Below, one piece after another: positions 34,749-46,538 of a stretch of DNA of 64,000 nucleotides (its first letter is position 1; every line of letters begins with the position of its first letter). Position numbers and translations under genes: made by a program. Location: NCBI GenBank assembly GCA_029531795.1, contig JAPEIS010000004.1:2666001-2730000 (forward strand), in the 5' to 3' direction. The stretch is from Sclerotinia nivalis. Lineage: Eukaryota > Ascomycota > Leotiomycetes > Helotiales > Sclerotiniaceae. The notes beneath the pieces were generated by a model. That model ran no database searches and was not told the DNA's origin. It was given only the letters and a program-made list of their open reading frames with translations.

Positions 34749-36332
34749 ATGTCTAGCTCTTCAGTCCTGGCATTTTTGCAGGATGTTCCGGCCCTAGAAC
34801 CACCTCCTGGAGTCACATCTAATCTTTTACATCCTGAAGATAAGGGTTATATTCTCATTATTGTTTGCTCTTTGCTTCTTTTTCTTATGATTTTATGTTT
34901 TTCCGCTCGTGTCTACGTTCGGTTTACTAGTAAGACTTATGTTTGGGGTGATGGTAAGATTGATTTTGAACTAAATTGCTTGGAATTTTTGATCGTTGCT
35001 AACATTAATGATATAGTAACTTGTTTGTTTGCTATTGTTAGTAATAGTGCATAAATTGTGGTAAAGCGATAATGTCTAACTTGCTGCTTGAAAAGATATT
35101 CGCGATAGCTTACTACATTGCGTCAATCGTAGGTCAGTACGGGTATTAAATGTCCCTAGGGTATCTTCTAATGGCGCATTATTAGGTGTTGTGAAAGGAC
35201 CTGTAGGCAAGCATCAGTGGGATGTCACCATTGGGGATGTGACGAGCAATGATTTCATCATAGTACGTATTTGGCCAGTCCTTTTTTCCTGGATCTCGCT
35301 AATTTGCAATCGGCCGTTGCATTCCTCAGTAATGTTCTATTCTCCCCCACTCTCCTCCTTACGAAACTCACACTATTCGCTCTCTACCTGGAGTTATTCC
35401 ATCCCTTTAAATGGATGAAGATATGTGTATACATCGGAGTGATCACGACAACGATCTTTTATCTCACAACGGGAACTCTAATGATAGTATGGAGTTCTCC
35501 TAGTCATGGACAAACTTGGCAAACACACCTCTTTACAATGGAACAACAATATGCTCAAATCTACGCGTCGCCTTTTGCGGCCGTTGGTTTAGCTATCGAT
35601 TTGTATCTTCTTATTCTTCCGTTGAAGGCTGTGTATGATCTTTACTTGCCGCTTAAGCGCAAGCTCGCGGTAGGAGTTGTCTTCTTGACTGGTATTTTGT
35701 ATGCACCCTTTTCAGCTTTTTACTATGACCCATGATTGTAGTTTCTGAAACAAATACTGATCACTATTCCTGCAGTGCGTGTATCGCTTCTACCCTTAGT
35801 GTCTATTACCGATTCATAAATAAGCAGAGTCACACTAAGGATACTACATGGACCCTCCAAAATGTCATTATCTCTTCGTAAGTCATAGATCTTCCTATCG
35901 TTATTGAATCGTCAAGTAACTTTGAACAGCTTAGCGGAAATGTTCATTGGAGTCATCGTCTCATGTATGCCTGCAACATGGAACTTTCTACGTCATAACA
36001 ACAAGTTCCTTGCCCTAAAATCAGCATTATCTTTTAGATCTGCGAAATTCTGGAGTAAAACCCAATTCAAAAATGGAAGTACCAGAGATTCACCGGTCAA
36101 ATCGCTATCGGAAAGGGTCGACTCGTTACATCGAAAAGAGTGCAATGAATCCAAAATAGAAGCTTCTTCTTCCTTGAAAGAATATCAGGAGGAAAATTTT
36201 CCGCAGATGAAACCTGAGCTTTCGCCTTTTAGGAGTGTGTCGACGTACATTACGTCGGATAAAAAGATAAATCAAGTGAGAGATGATCAGATTCATCTGC
36301 AACAGGATATCTGGCAGACGGACCACAATTAA
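34749..36332 (+). pseudogene. Fungal rhodopsin-like integral membrane protein, probable one-base frame break
   Basis: The exons I can place are 34749-34953, 35017-35036, 35096-35132, 35186-35262, about 35330-35698, 35776-35877 and 35930-36332. The product fits the fungal seven-helix family found in many plant-associated ascomycetes. Seen are YILIIVCSLLLFLMILCFSA, AYYIASIVG, GPVGKHQWDV, SPTLLLTKLTLFALYLELFH, FLTGIFACIASTLSVYYRF and SCMPATWNFLR, then a polar tail. Every junction is in phase except 35262/35330: donor GTACGT and the only usable acceptor leave one extra base before LSNVLFSP. A noncanonical splice or sequencing error could rescue it. The LINE 5' end lies just upstream and may have displaced the promoter. 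Confidence 0.65.
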
Positions 36333-37457
36333 TCCGTAATAGCAGCTTTGTCTGAACTTGTTTTGAATCAATGAATCAAGCGATCTGGAAGTTTGAGTAC
36401 TCCTTGATTTGGTTTTCAGATATCATGGCCTACTTGAAAATTTGGCTTTGTGTTGAATATGGAGGTGGGACTCACTGCTATGATATATAATGAATTCGGA
36501 CGCAGGGTACATCTAGTTTTTTTCAAAACAATCATACCAAATCTTAAATCCTCACAACTTCTCATCTGGGTAGTAGCATTGGTAGCTACGCAAGTTTTGA
36601 GCGACGTGAGAGGAAACTAAGAACAATGGATGCATTCGAATCCAACGAATACTCGATCACACCGCCCAAATTATTAATATAATACCATATGATGAGTTAT
36701 TCCTAGTTGGAACTTGTCCCAGTGTTGGCCACCTGAAACTTTCCTGGTGTAGATGTTCCGATATAATTATTATCTCCGAATTATGATTTGTGCAAGTTCT
36801 CTAAACTCGGAGTTATGAATACATACCCACCAATATCATATATATATTTAGTAATCTTATCTATTTCAAGGTAACCTTTACACTATATAAATTTCTCCCC
36901 TAGAGTTATCATCCATCTAAACTTTCTAAATAAGATCATCATGACATTACTCTGATGGGATTCCAAATAGTCGGACCTGCGTGTATAGATTTTTAATTCT
37001 CAAATTCGACAATCAACTTCCATATAGATGAATCCATATTAATTTTCAAAGATATACATAGATAAATAGATATTCCCCACCAAATTTTTAAAAGGCTATA
37101 CATTAATTACCAAGGTAATTGCGTACATTACTGTCTTGAAAGCTAACGATCCTTCTAGTCTGTAGACATGCCGTCTTTGCATTACCCTCATATATAGCAC
37201 ACATGATATTCAAATAATCACAGTCTCCTTGAGGGTATTCAAGAAAATAAAGCGCCGCTATTCATAGAGTGGTGATAACAAGGTATTGATAGATTTTTTT
37301 TCAATTAGTAATTTGGTGAGAGATTATGCTTAGCTGGTAAAGCTCTTCTAAAGGCCTCAAGAATGAGTATTTGACGGACAAGAATGCAAGTTCGATTCCA
37401 ATGTCGCCAGCGAAGCATATTCGATTGAGAAGTCACACGATAAGATATATAATATAA

Positions 37458-37652
37458 GAAGAAACATCCCGTATTGAGAAAGCGAAAGTGCGAGTTCTCT
37501 ATTGTCCCGAAGATGATATGGATGAGAATATTAAAGAAGAAGCGGCATGTGCATTGAAAGAAACCTCAGAACTAGCTGGTCATGATTTGAAAAAGCATTG
37601 CATGTTATCGTGGCACAGAGAACGTAGGGATTATAACCTCGAGTGGAGATAA
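37458..37652 (+). other. Short protein-like open frame without a clear start
   Basis: After an in-frame TAA at 37455-37457 the frame reads EKAKVRVLYCPEDDMDEN, then KETSELAGHDLKKHCMLSWH, ending in TAA 37650-37652. The composition is charged and unlike the surrounding AT-rich DNA. The only internal ATG lies in the middle. It may be a terminal exon or a relic. I do not recognise it. Confidence 0.25.
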
Positions 37653-39430
37653 GATAAGATTCCCATGGATTTGTTAATATATTTGATAGTATTTGTCCAA
37701 ACAATTTTATCTATATAGTAATTTTTCCAATCACATTTTAACATGACGCCAATTTGCACATCAGAATAAACCCACTGAACCGTGTCTACCTCCTAAGAAG
37801 AAGTTTCAGCTCCTCATCCCTTTCTCCCGTGGATTTCTTCACGCCCACAAATCCCTAAATTAAATTCGGTATTGTAGCTACCCTAGTAGATCAAAAGATG
37901 TGTGTGGCCAAATCCTCACCCATCATCGAGAAAATGAAAGTTGGGCTGGGAAATGGCGGTTGCAACACACCTTAGACGTTGTTGTTGTTGTTTGATCATG
38001 AATAGCACTGCATAGAGAAAGCACCTTCGTTGAAGATCCAGGTTTTTTCTCCAAGGTAGTGTAATACACCCCGCAACAGTATCCATGTGACCATTTTACC
38101 AACCTAGTTGTTAACAAGAGAGATTGGATTAGTAGTAGTAATCGGGACTCATATACATGGAGATGTTTCCAGACTCCAGCATTCTATCCACACCCTCCAA
38201 TTTCAATATACACCACTCTTTCTGTTGAAGAAAGGGGTAAAGATAATCGATGATTATCAAAGGCATTAGTGATCAAGCTATCAGCTTAATCTTGCAACAA
38301 TTCCGTGGTATCTTCGCCACTACGCCATCAAGCAGAGCCCGCCACGTTTAGCGAGGTAGACAAAAGATGGTATTAGTCGGTATAGCTGCCCATGCAATAG
38401 CTCCATTGTTCTGGTTCTGCAAGCGATGAAAGATCATTCCGGCAATATCTCCCTATTTGGAGCCCATCAAACTTGCTACAGAGCCTCATGCATGCATGCC
38501 ATTGAGCAATTCTTTCAGCACTTATTCATTATAAAACCGCGGGCTGGTTGGTATCTGAAGTAGAAATCAATATCCAATATTTGATTGATATTGCATGACC
38601 CAAGCAAGGCCTGCTTCGCCAATTTTTGTCTATGTTTGCTCGAGTTATGGCCATTGTCTGTATTGATCGAAATGAAACATTTTCCCTTAACTAGCACCCG
38701 AAACCTCATTTCTTTTCCAGATCCGGACTAATTCCTTCTTGTTTTGTTGAAATATAGCATCACAGACATGGGCATGGACCTAGATCAGTGATTTGCATAG
38801 ACTCCGTCTGTAGTTGTTATGAATCCTCGTATGTGCATGAGAATGTTTAGTCAGTATTTACCTGGGTGTGTAAGTATGAGTATACTCGTACGATTAAAAA
38901 GTTGATACTGCTTCATCACGCACATTTGATAAGGTTTTGTTCTCTTAGTCTAGTTTGTTTGAATGTCACATTAGAAAGAGCCCAATCTCACTAGAAATTC
39001 CGATTCCTGCCTCACCTGACACCAACCAGTATTACCCCATCTTCCGATTCCGCTACCATACCCGTTCATAGACTCATTAACCAGGCCCCTACAATTCCCT
39101 TAAATAACTTCTCTACCTCTGATATAATCTTCTACTTCCACAAAACCAGTATCTTATTTCTAAGGAACAGAAGAGTTGAAGCGGATGATACTTTCTTAGC
39201 TGGTATTATTATGTCTGGCTTGTATATTATAAGTATACGAGTCCTCTTGTACCGATTCTGATGATTGGTTCAGTTATTCATTTATACTTCTGAGTATCGT
39301 GCTGGAAATGTATCGTCATAGTTAGGATATTTTGTTTACTTACTCGCTCACTCACCCTCTCACTCATCAACTCATAAAATCACAATTAGCTTATTAAAAT
39401 CACATTACATTCATCAAATTCACAATCAAA

Positions 39431-39462
39431 TTTTTTTTTTTTTTTTTTCAAAAAAAAAAAAA
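39431..39462. repeat. T18-C-A13 homopolymer hairpin
   Basis: Eighteen T, one C, then thirteen A can fold back on themselves. This is a likely site of polymerase slippage and unreliable length. Confidence 0.85.
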
Positions 39463-39811
39463 GTGTTTCATAATCCCATAACATTGAATACCTACCTACC
39501 CAACTCTCCACCCAACAAGAAAATGTTCAAAAATTTATTCATTTTATGAAAAGAGCAACCAGAAAAGTAAGTGTCGGGATATTAATCACGTGGACCCATT
39601 AGCGTTGACGTTAGTGCCTCGATCGAGCTTTATACAGTTGGACGTTTCCATACGAATAACTTACGAGTACTATTGAATGCTTCACCTTCCCATATACGTG
39701 CCTACCGACAGTAAAAAAAAAGCCAGAGCGAGTGTATAGATGAAAATCCCATTCAGGAAACACTCACCTCGAAAGATAGGGTAAGTAGGTAGATAGACAC
39801 CTCAATAGCTC

Positions 39812-40900
39812 TCAGTACCCCTGCCAAGCCATAGCATCACAACTCTCCCAAATATCCTCATCCCTATACTCTTGTCTCCTTCCTCTTGCTCCTCCTCTCC
39901 CACTTCCCCCTCCTCTTCCACTCCCCCCGGCATCCAACTCCTCCCTAACCCTCACCATAAACCGCTCTCTCTCCTCCGCGAAATCTTCTCTCGCACGCGT
40001 TAACCTCTCATCCGCCTCCACCCTCTCATCCATCATTTGCGCAAGTGGTAAACCTTCCCTTTCAAGTGCCATATATGCTTCATCCAATAACGGCGTTACG
40101 GAATCTTGCATCGCGAGCGCATGTTCGACAGCGTAGGGATCTCTGGATTGAACTGCTGCTTGGAGCTGTGTGAAAGCGGCTTGGATTTGGCGTTCGGCGG
40201 CGTGATGTCTTTCGTTGGCGTGGTAGGAGCGTTGGGCTTGGGTTATGATGTTGTGGTCGAGGCGTTCGAGGTAGCTGAGGGCAGAGGAGTAGTTGGTGGC
40301 TGCGCGTTGCATGTTGGAACCGGAAGTGTGAGATCGGGATTCCTGGTAACGATGCCTTGGTGGGGGGTAGTTTCGTTGAGGTGAGGTTGAATAGCTTCTT
40401 CTCGGTGGTGGTGAGTAGTTTCTTCGTGGTGGTGGTGAGTGGTTTCTTGGCGCTGGTCTTGGAGTATTGAAGTTTCCGGGAGAAGATGGCGGCATTGGTT
40501 CATACTCCACCCACTGAGGAGACTCATCTTCCGGATCACTATCATTAGCATTGGAACTAGGATAATCATTAGCACCACCATAATCTACTTGAGCCTGTTG
40601 CATCTGTTCTCTTTCTTCGACAGCTCTTTCTCTAGCACGACGAACACTCCTGCTGATGTCTCTAAGACGATCACGCAAACCACCTCCTCCTGTGTTGCGA
40701 ATTTCTTCGCGACAAATGGGACAGGTTGATTTATCTCCATCAAGCCAGAGTTGAATACAGTTACGATCAAAAAAGTGGTTGCATTCGGTTTTGACTGGTT
40801 CTCCGCCATCACGTCCACCAAGGGTTTCTTGACAAATGGCGCATGTGCGTTGATCCGCTGGGATAGAGCTGATGCTCACTCGTGTTAATTGTGGTGGCAT
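39812..40900 (-). CDS. RING-finger protein, putative E3 ubiquitin ligase
   Basis: A single exon encodes 362 residues. The RING lies at the N-terminus: Cys20, Cys23, Cys40, His42, Asp45, Cys48, Cys60 and Cys63 (CAICQ, ECNHFFDRNC, TCPICREEI). The position normally held by the fifth ligand His or Cys is Asp45. After it come an Arg/Glu-rich segment, a low-complexity Pro/Arg/Ser region with repeated SPPPRR, an Ala/Gln-rich helical region and a Gly/Arg-rich (GRGGG) stretch near the end. RING proteins pass ubiquitin from E2 enzymes to substrates. The partner is unknown and no membrane segment is seen. The gene looks intact. Confidence 0.8.
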   Translation of the reverse strand: MPPQLTRVSISSIPADQRTCAICQETLGGRDGGEPVKTECNHFFDRNCIQLWLDGDKSTCPICREEIRNTGGGGLRDRLRDISRSVRRARERAVEEREQMQQAQVDYGGANDYPSSNANDSDPEDESPQWVEYEPMPPSSPGNFNTPRPAPRNHSPPPRRNYSPPPRRSYSTSPQRNYPPPRHRYQESRSHTSGSNMQRAATNYSSALSYLERLDHNIITQAQRSYHANERHHAAERQIQAAFTQLQAAVQSRDPYAVEHALAMQDSVTPLLDEAYMALEREGLPLAQMMDERVEADERLTRAREDFAEERERFMVRVREELDAGGSGRGGGSGRGGARGRRQEYRDEDIWESCDAMAWQGY

Positions 40901-41727
40901 CTTGAAAGTGATGAAGTATGTTAGTCAACTGAAACTCTTATCGAATTAATAGTCGTAGTTGCGATGGATATATGACTTGGTATTTGGTGGGGAATTTTAA
41001 TGGATATTTGCATATCCATGGAACTCGATGTTTAAAAGACCTCGAAGACATATTGTTCCAACTTTGTACCCGACCTCTTTCTGGAAAGAAAATATTTGGA
41101 TCATGTCTCAAATTCAGTAGTTGTCGAAAGAATACCAACGCAAAATGCTTGAATAATCCAGGAGAAACTATGAGATGCCGTTCCATCATTCCGGCGAACA
41201 AAGAAGAACAAAGGAGAAATTAATTGCCAAACTGTTGTTCTTCACCATTATAGAGGAAACAAAAGGCCTCACAGGCACAATGTGGATTGCATTCATCAAA
41301 GTCTTGCAGCTTCTGAATTGAGCTAATGGGTAGAAATAAGTAAGATGCTCTTGAAGTGCATAAATGAGGTATCTTCAAAGGAATCAAATAGTGAAAACCC
41401 CCTTCCAGTGCGAATTCTCACTGGTTATCTGAAAGCTGTGGATGCAAAATCACCCAAAGAAAAAAAGAGATGGGAAATCACATCTTTGAGCGAAACCTCT
41501 ATGCCAGTGGAGTAACATCTCGAATCGACAACATTGTCCTGCAAAATCGCACAAGAGAAAGTTACTTAAAAAGTCTCAAGTCTTGCTATTTGCGTATATT
41601 CCCACAACACCGGATCATGATATCCCAGTCCCCAGAATTGTATTTATCGTAATATCGTCGTATTTCGTAACGCGTTTTTGTGAAGCTATGAAATTTATTG
41701 TATTTGCTGCAAGTAAATTAATTACTG
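40901..41727. other. Spacer between RING and C2H2 genes
   Basis: If the C2H2 gene once encoded a longer protein, its 3' part would lie here on the minus strand. I see no continuation of a fungal regulatory domain in any frame. Small open frames on both strands have no motif. Confidence 0.45.
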
Positions 41728-42454
41728 TCAAGTTCGAGCTATCAGATTTGGAGAAGGCCCAAAGAGATCAGAAATGTCCAAAGCTGGATCTATGAAACCA
41801 TTCTGATACTGTTGAAATCCATGATTTGCTCCGCCATGTCCATTCATATGAGGTCCAGAGGAACTTGAATGTCCAGCCAACTGCGCATCATGCTCTCGCA
41901 GTAAGGGGTCTAATGTAGATTGCATTTCTGATGTTTCATGCTGCTCAAGTTTCATTGGCATTGGGAGCTGAGGTTCTGTACGATGATTATGCGTATTGAC
42001 TATGATTGAATCTGTGAACGGCTCAGAGTCGGCATCAAGATCTGGAGATGATGGTTGAAGGGGAGGAGGAGGTTGTTGACGTCTTGGGTTTTCGAGACGG
42101 TGAAAAGACTTTTCATGTCGTATGACGACATCCCTAGATAAGAAATTAGTCAATATGATCTTCGACAGCGAATGTGATATTCGCGCATCATTAGAACATA
42201 CTTTCGCGCGTATCGACGACCGCATAATCTGCAAGGGAATGGTTTCTCTTGTGTATCTAGAAGTTGAAGCTTGTATCAACAAAGGAACTAGCATGACTCG
42301 CACAGAATTGATTGTACTCACGACCACGTTCATGCCTTGAACAATGCTCACTTCTCTTAAATTGCCTCTGGCAGACAGAGCAGGTATAGATACGTGGCGT
42401 CTTTTGAACCCGGGTAGGTCTACTACCGGGGGTATCTTGCTGTCTTGTATTCAT
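41728..42454 (-). CDS. Short C2H2 zinc-finger transcription factor
   Basis: Three exons (42454-42322, 42256-42202, 42133-41728) with GT-AG introns of 65 and 68 bp give 197 residues. The start is ATG 42454; the frame upstream lacks another ATG. Finger 1 reads CSVCQRQFKRSEHCSRHERGH and finger 2, restored only by splicing, runs from CRLCGRRYARK to DVVIRHEKSFH. Both have CX2CX12H spacing. A Pro/Gln-rich tail follows and ends in DLFGPSPNLIART. Many fungal proteins with this paired finger continue into a large fungal regulatory domain of several hundred residues, absent here. It could be a naturally short DNA-binding protein or a 3'-truncated gene. Confidence 0.75.
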
Positions 42455-43993
42455 ATTGAATCGAGGGCGAGATGTATTTAATCGATGACTGTGTAATATT
42501 GAAATCAATTCCGGAAAGAACCTTGGTTAGTGGACGAAGGTAACACCGGTAGGACAATGGGATTAAAGGTAATGAATATAACAATATCAAAGTAATGTTT
42601 TAATCAATTTGCCTATAACCTTCAAGCTGTGTTGTCGATATGTATGTCGTTGATGGTAAGGAAGAGTTGAAGGTTAATCGGTACATCGAAAGAACGGGTT
42701 AACCTTAGCGGGGTAGATAAGAGGCTAACCGACTTTAGGCAATAGGTAGATTTTGGTTGGTGACTTTGATCAATTTGTATCAATCTGGCGGGGACAAATT
42801 AATAGCAACCTTGGAAAGCACAGAACTGCACAGCACAGCACAGCACAGCGCAGCACAGACTTTTTTCATATAAATTTCACATGAAAGACGGGATGAATAC
42901 ATGAATGGTCTTATTCAATATGGAGTCCAAAATTGGGAGGGATTTTGTATTTGTTATCATCGCATTTTTTGAATGTTCTGTCTAGATTCATGATCAACAA
43001 TACGATAACCTACTGAAATACCTAGTATTATCCTTAGATTTTAAGGGAAGATCTCGGCTTCCGTAGTTCTTCTCTACCGTTATTAGTCACATAAAGAGCC
43101 CTGCCGTAATCGCAAAAAGTAAACAAATAACTTGCTGCTTGTGGAGAGTTTGAGCGCAAGAAACCAATGATTTCTTGGTATCTCTTCGGTAAAATTGTCG
43201 GATTTTAAAACCCAATTAAATCGATCAGAGCCAAAACACGTGCAGTCCAGTTCGGACATAGGGCATCGGCGATAGATAATGAAATAATTCTACTGCCGGG
43301 TACCGGTACTTAATACCTACCTAGTGAGTTGAGATGTGAAATTTCCACGAAACCTTTCGGGTTCATTTGTTCACAAAACAACTTCAATTTTCTGCCTTTT
43401 ATCACTTACCTAGAGCGGCAAGAGATTTAAACTTTGACTCGCCGGTCGTATATCGGTAAGGTATTTCAGCCGAGCATATAATCGCATTGGTATTGAAATG
43501 AGCCAGGGGATGATGTCGAAGGGTCTACTCCCTTCCCTACATTGTAGAAAACATTCATGGTCCAGGAATCAGCTCGACAACGAAGGTAAGAAATGCTCCA
43601 GAGACTGGAAGAAAATTTGGAACTTGGCATCTCAAAAGAATTTTTTTGCATGGTTTCACACTATCAGAAAAGCAAAGCAATTTGCTCCGCCGCCCCTAGC
43701 TACTGAAGAGAGTATTCATGATCCCCCTTTATCAGTCTTGGCAGGTACGTTTTTCGATACCGCTCTGGACCTAAAATACAGTGGAATTGGCAGTCAAGAT
43801 TCCGTCCACACCACGTTATATATGTTATGCTTTAGATTTCATCACTGTGCCAAGTGATATTATCCACAAGATCGGCGAATCCGACGGTCAATTTCCATTT
43901 TACCTTAGTATAAGTATTTAGCTATGCTCTCCCTTTTGGTACCTGGCGAGATCTTCTTGTGTTTATTCTTTGGAGACGATAAATAAGGCAATA
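42455..43993. other. Intergenic with one doubtful open frame
   Basis: A plus-strand frame at 43498-43857 (119 codons) shows no motif and no splice support; I treat it as doubtful. A GCACA repeat lies at 42828-42858. Nothing else supported. Confidence 0.4.
42828..42858 (+). repeat. GCACA pentanucleotide repeat
   Basis: About six units of GCACA/GCGCA occur in tandem. Confidence 0.8.
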
Positions 43994-45133
43994 ATGTATT
44001 CAAGAAACATCATTCCAACTATGGTCATTGCCACTGGCACTTTGGCACAAGAAACTGTATATGTTAGTAGAGAACAATATCATTAGCATTGCTCTTCGAC
44101 TAATGTCTTATAGACCTACACCGCCGACACAATCTCAACTTTGGACTTGTATAATGTCAGCAACCTTGCACCATTTCAAATCTACAATGAATCTTTCACT
44201 TCGATACTCGGAAACTCGCCGATCATTACCAATGTACTGAATTCTTCCTTTCCTCAATTTCACGAAGCTGGTATCTTCTTCTCTGAGTCAACTCTTTTCG
44301 TCACGAGTAACCAATATGCCGCATCTACCAACTCTCCATCAACAAACAACAAAACTATCTCGATCACTCGTCTGGATAAATCTGGAGATTCATGGTCGGC
44401 TACCATTGTTGAACCACAAGGAAACATTACTCTTGCAAATGGAGGAATAAAATACAAAGATGGCCTCATCATTTGCGATCAAGGGTCTCTCACAGCACCC
44501 GGAGGGCTAGTCTTTATGAATGCCACAGCTCCATATGGAACCAAAACCCTCATCAATAACTACTACGGAGTAGAATTCAACTCACCTAATGATGTTCACG
44601 TCACAAGCGATGGAGCATTATGGTTTACCGATCCATCATATGGATCATGGCAAGGAATCCGACCACAACCTCAACTTCCTAACCAAGTCTACCGCTACAT
44701 GCCAGAAACAAACGATATCCGCGTCGTCGCCGATGGAATCCAAGAACCAAACGGAATCACCTTCAGTCCAGATGAGAAAACGGCATACATTACCGACGGA
44801 ACTGGTAATGCCACCGCACTAACAGCCCCAAGAGCCATCTACGCATTCGACGTCATTACTCGAGGTGGTCAACCATCTCTCGCCAACAGAAGAATCTTTG
44901 CTGTTCCCCAAAAAGGACTTCCAGATGGTATCAAGACTGATGCTGCAGGAAATGTGTATGCGGGATGTGGAGATGGAGTAAATGTTTGGAATGAGGGGGG
45001 AATTCTCTTGGGGAAAATTGTCGTTGCAGGTGGTTCTTCTAACTTCATTTTGGGCAACGAGGGAAATAAAACTCAAGCGTGGTTATTGAATGAGGATAAA
45101 TTGTGGCAAGCTAGTTTGGGTCAATGGAGTTGA
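43994..45133 (+). CDS. Secreted SMP-30/gluconolactonase-like beta-propeller protein
   Basis: Exon 1 is 43994-44056 and exon 2 is 44114-45133, with a 57-bp intron; the product has 360 residues. A likely signal peptide ends near ATGTLAQET. The propeller has the usual family landmarks FHEAGIFFSEST, SPNDVHVTSDGALWFTDP, EPNGITFSPDEKTAYITD and LPDGIKTDAAGNVYAGC. The residues following the pattern E..., N-D, N and D are the expected metal and catalytic site. Relatives hydrolyse lactones such as aldonolactones. Several Asn-X-Ser/Thr sites agree with secretion. A broken P450 and a transcription factor lie downstream. The exact substrate cannot be told. Confidence 0.85.
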
Positions 45134-45194
45134 TGGGATTGATTCTTCTAGTAATACTACACAGGTGTCTTCTCTCAAGTATTGAGATGTAGCA

Positions 45195-45290
45195 TTTGTA
45201 GATAGATATTTGTAGATATATTTGTAGATAGATATTTGTAGATATATTTGTAGATATATTTGTAGATATATTTGTAACTATATTTGTAAG
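45195..45290 (+). repeat. TTTGTAGATATA minisatellite
   Basis: About seven units alternate between TTTGTAGATATA (12 bp) and TTTGTAGATAGATA (14 bp), just after the lactonase-like gene. The last units diverge (TTTGTAACTATA). Confidence 0.9.
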
Positions 45291-45653
45291 TAAAGACTCG
45301 AAAGATATAAATTTGTAAATACATACATATAAATCCAGATACATACTAAATCCCCATCACTCAAAACATTGACATACATACAATGCACAACATCCATGAT
45401 ATACATAACACATTTTACATACATCCCCACCCCATCTCACATACCAAGTACGTACGGACACCACGGCTGGCTCCCTCATCCAACAAATTGTGGACTGAGA
45501 TATGATCAGATAATCAGACGAGTGACGGGTCCAAGTGGTGGGGTCAACACACACGATGGATGTCATGGCATAAGACGATGGTGGGGTCTTTCATGCTCAA
45601 CTGCTTGAGATTATGGATGATGTATGGATGGATGGTGGGGTGCTGGATGGGGA

Positions 45654-45677
45654 ATGGACATGGACATGGACATGGAC
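45654..45677 (+). repeat. (ATGGAC)4 hexanucleotide repeat
   Basis: Four perfect units in tandem. Confidence 0.9.
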
Positions 45678-46538
45678 CCCGCAACTTGGTTGTTGCTGCA
45701 GCTGTAAGGTTAGTTAGTTACCCCGCTCTTAGCTTCGTTTGGGAGTGGGAATTTAAATTTTAGGTTTTGGGTTTTATGTTTGGAGATGGGGAAGATGGGT
45801 TTGATGATGATGATGGTAATTATGGGGATAAGTTGATGCAATGCGTCATTGAGTGATAAATACATGTGATATCACGTGGCAGAATGTGAGACGAGAAACG
45901 TGATTTTACACATCGTTTTGCTATTAAATTCCGGAGTTTATTTTTTCTATTGAGCATTAATAAAATAAAAACAAGGGAATATTGATGTGAACATTTGATT
46001 ATTGAGTTATGGTTTGTCAGCGATATCGATATTAACAGGATGTCCTCCATGGTGTGGCCCGGCGGCTATTCACGATCAAGAATGATAACATGGGTTTCTT
46101 TTGGCTATTTATGGAAAAATTTATGTTTACCTAGTATGTCTCCATTCGAATGTCGACTAGTGGGCCAATTATGGTATACCACCGATGTCATGTATGCTGT
46201 AACGACAAGATCTATACGAAATATTTCTTCGGGTAATTTTGCCATCTTGGTCTATATGTATTTACAAGCTTGCACCGATGGTGATTTTATGACTTTCTCA
46301 TTTAGAGAGAAGTATTTTTTCCCAAAATAGACAATCGGCACTGGATATCGACGAGAGAGTGATCCAGGGAGTGAGATGACTATTCGAGCAATTCACCCTG
46401 GAAAGGGTATTTAATCTATGTTTGATAGTTCTCGTCTTTGTTCATTTGTTTTAGGCAAGCAAGAGTAAGCAATTCAGGTAGTTCTCACTGCCTTGAGCCT
46501 CGAAATGTGGTTTGTGTTTGCCATACCGAAAATTAAAT

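Larger units (their letters stand above)
36333..39811. other. 3.5 kb spacer with few signals
   Basis: No recognised gene. A protein-like frame without a good start lies at 37458-37652 (listed separately). Minus-strand frames at 37923-38117 and 38515-38709 have no motif. A long T/A homopolymer pair is at 39431-39462. Confidence 0.45.
45134..46538. other. Intergenic with microsatellites
   Basis: It contains a 12/14-bp tandem repeat and an ATGGAC repeat, both listed. Open frames such as 45995-46330 show no motif. Confidence 0.45.

Noticed and set aside
37327..37406. tRNA-like pattern with an A-box-like TTAGCTGGTAAAGC and B-box-like AGTTCGATTCC
   Set aside because: The T-stem does not pair and no acceptor stem or anticodon arm can be drawn. 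At most a chance match or a long-dead tRNA.
43498..43857. 119-codon plus-strand frame before the lactonase-like gene
   Set aside because: No recognisable motif, no homology that I can name and no splice structure. Not enough to call a gene.
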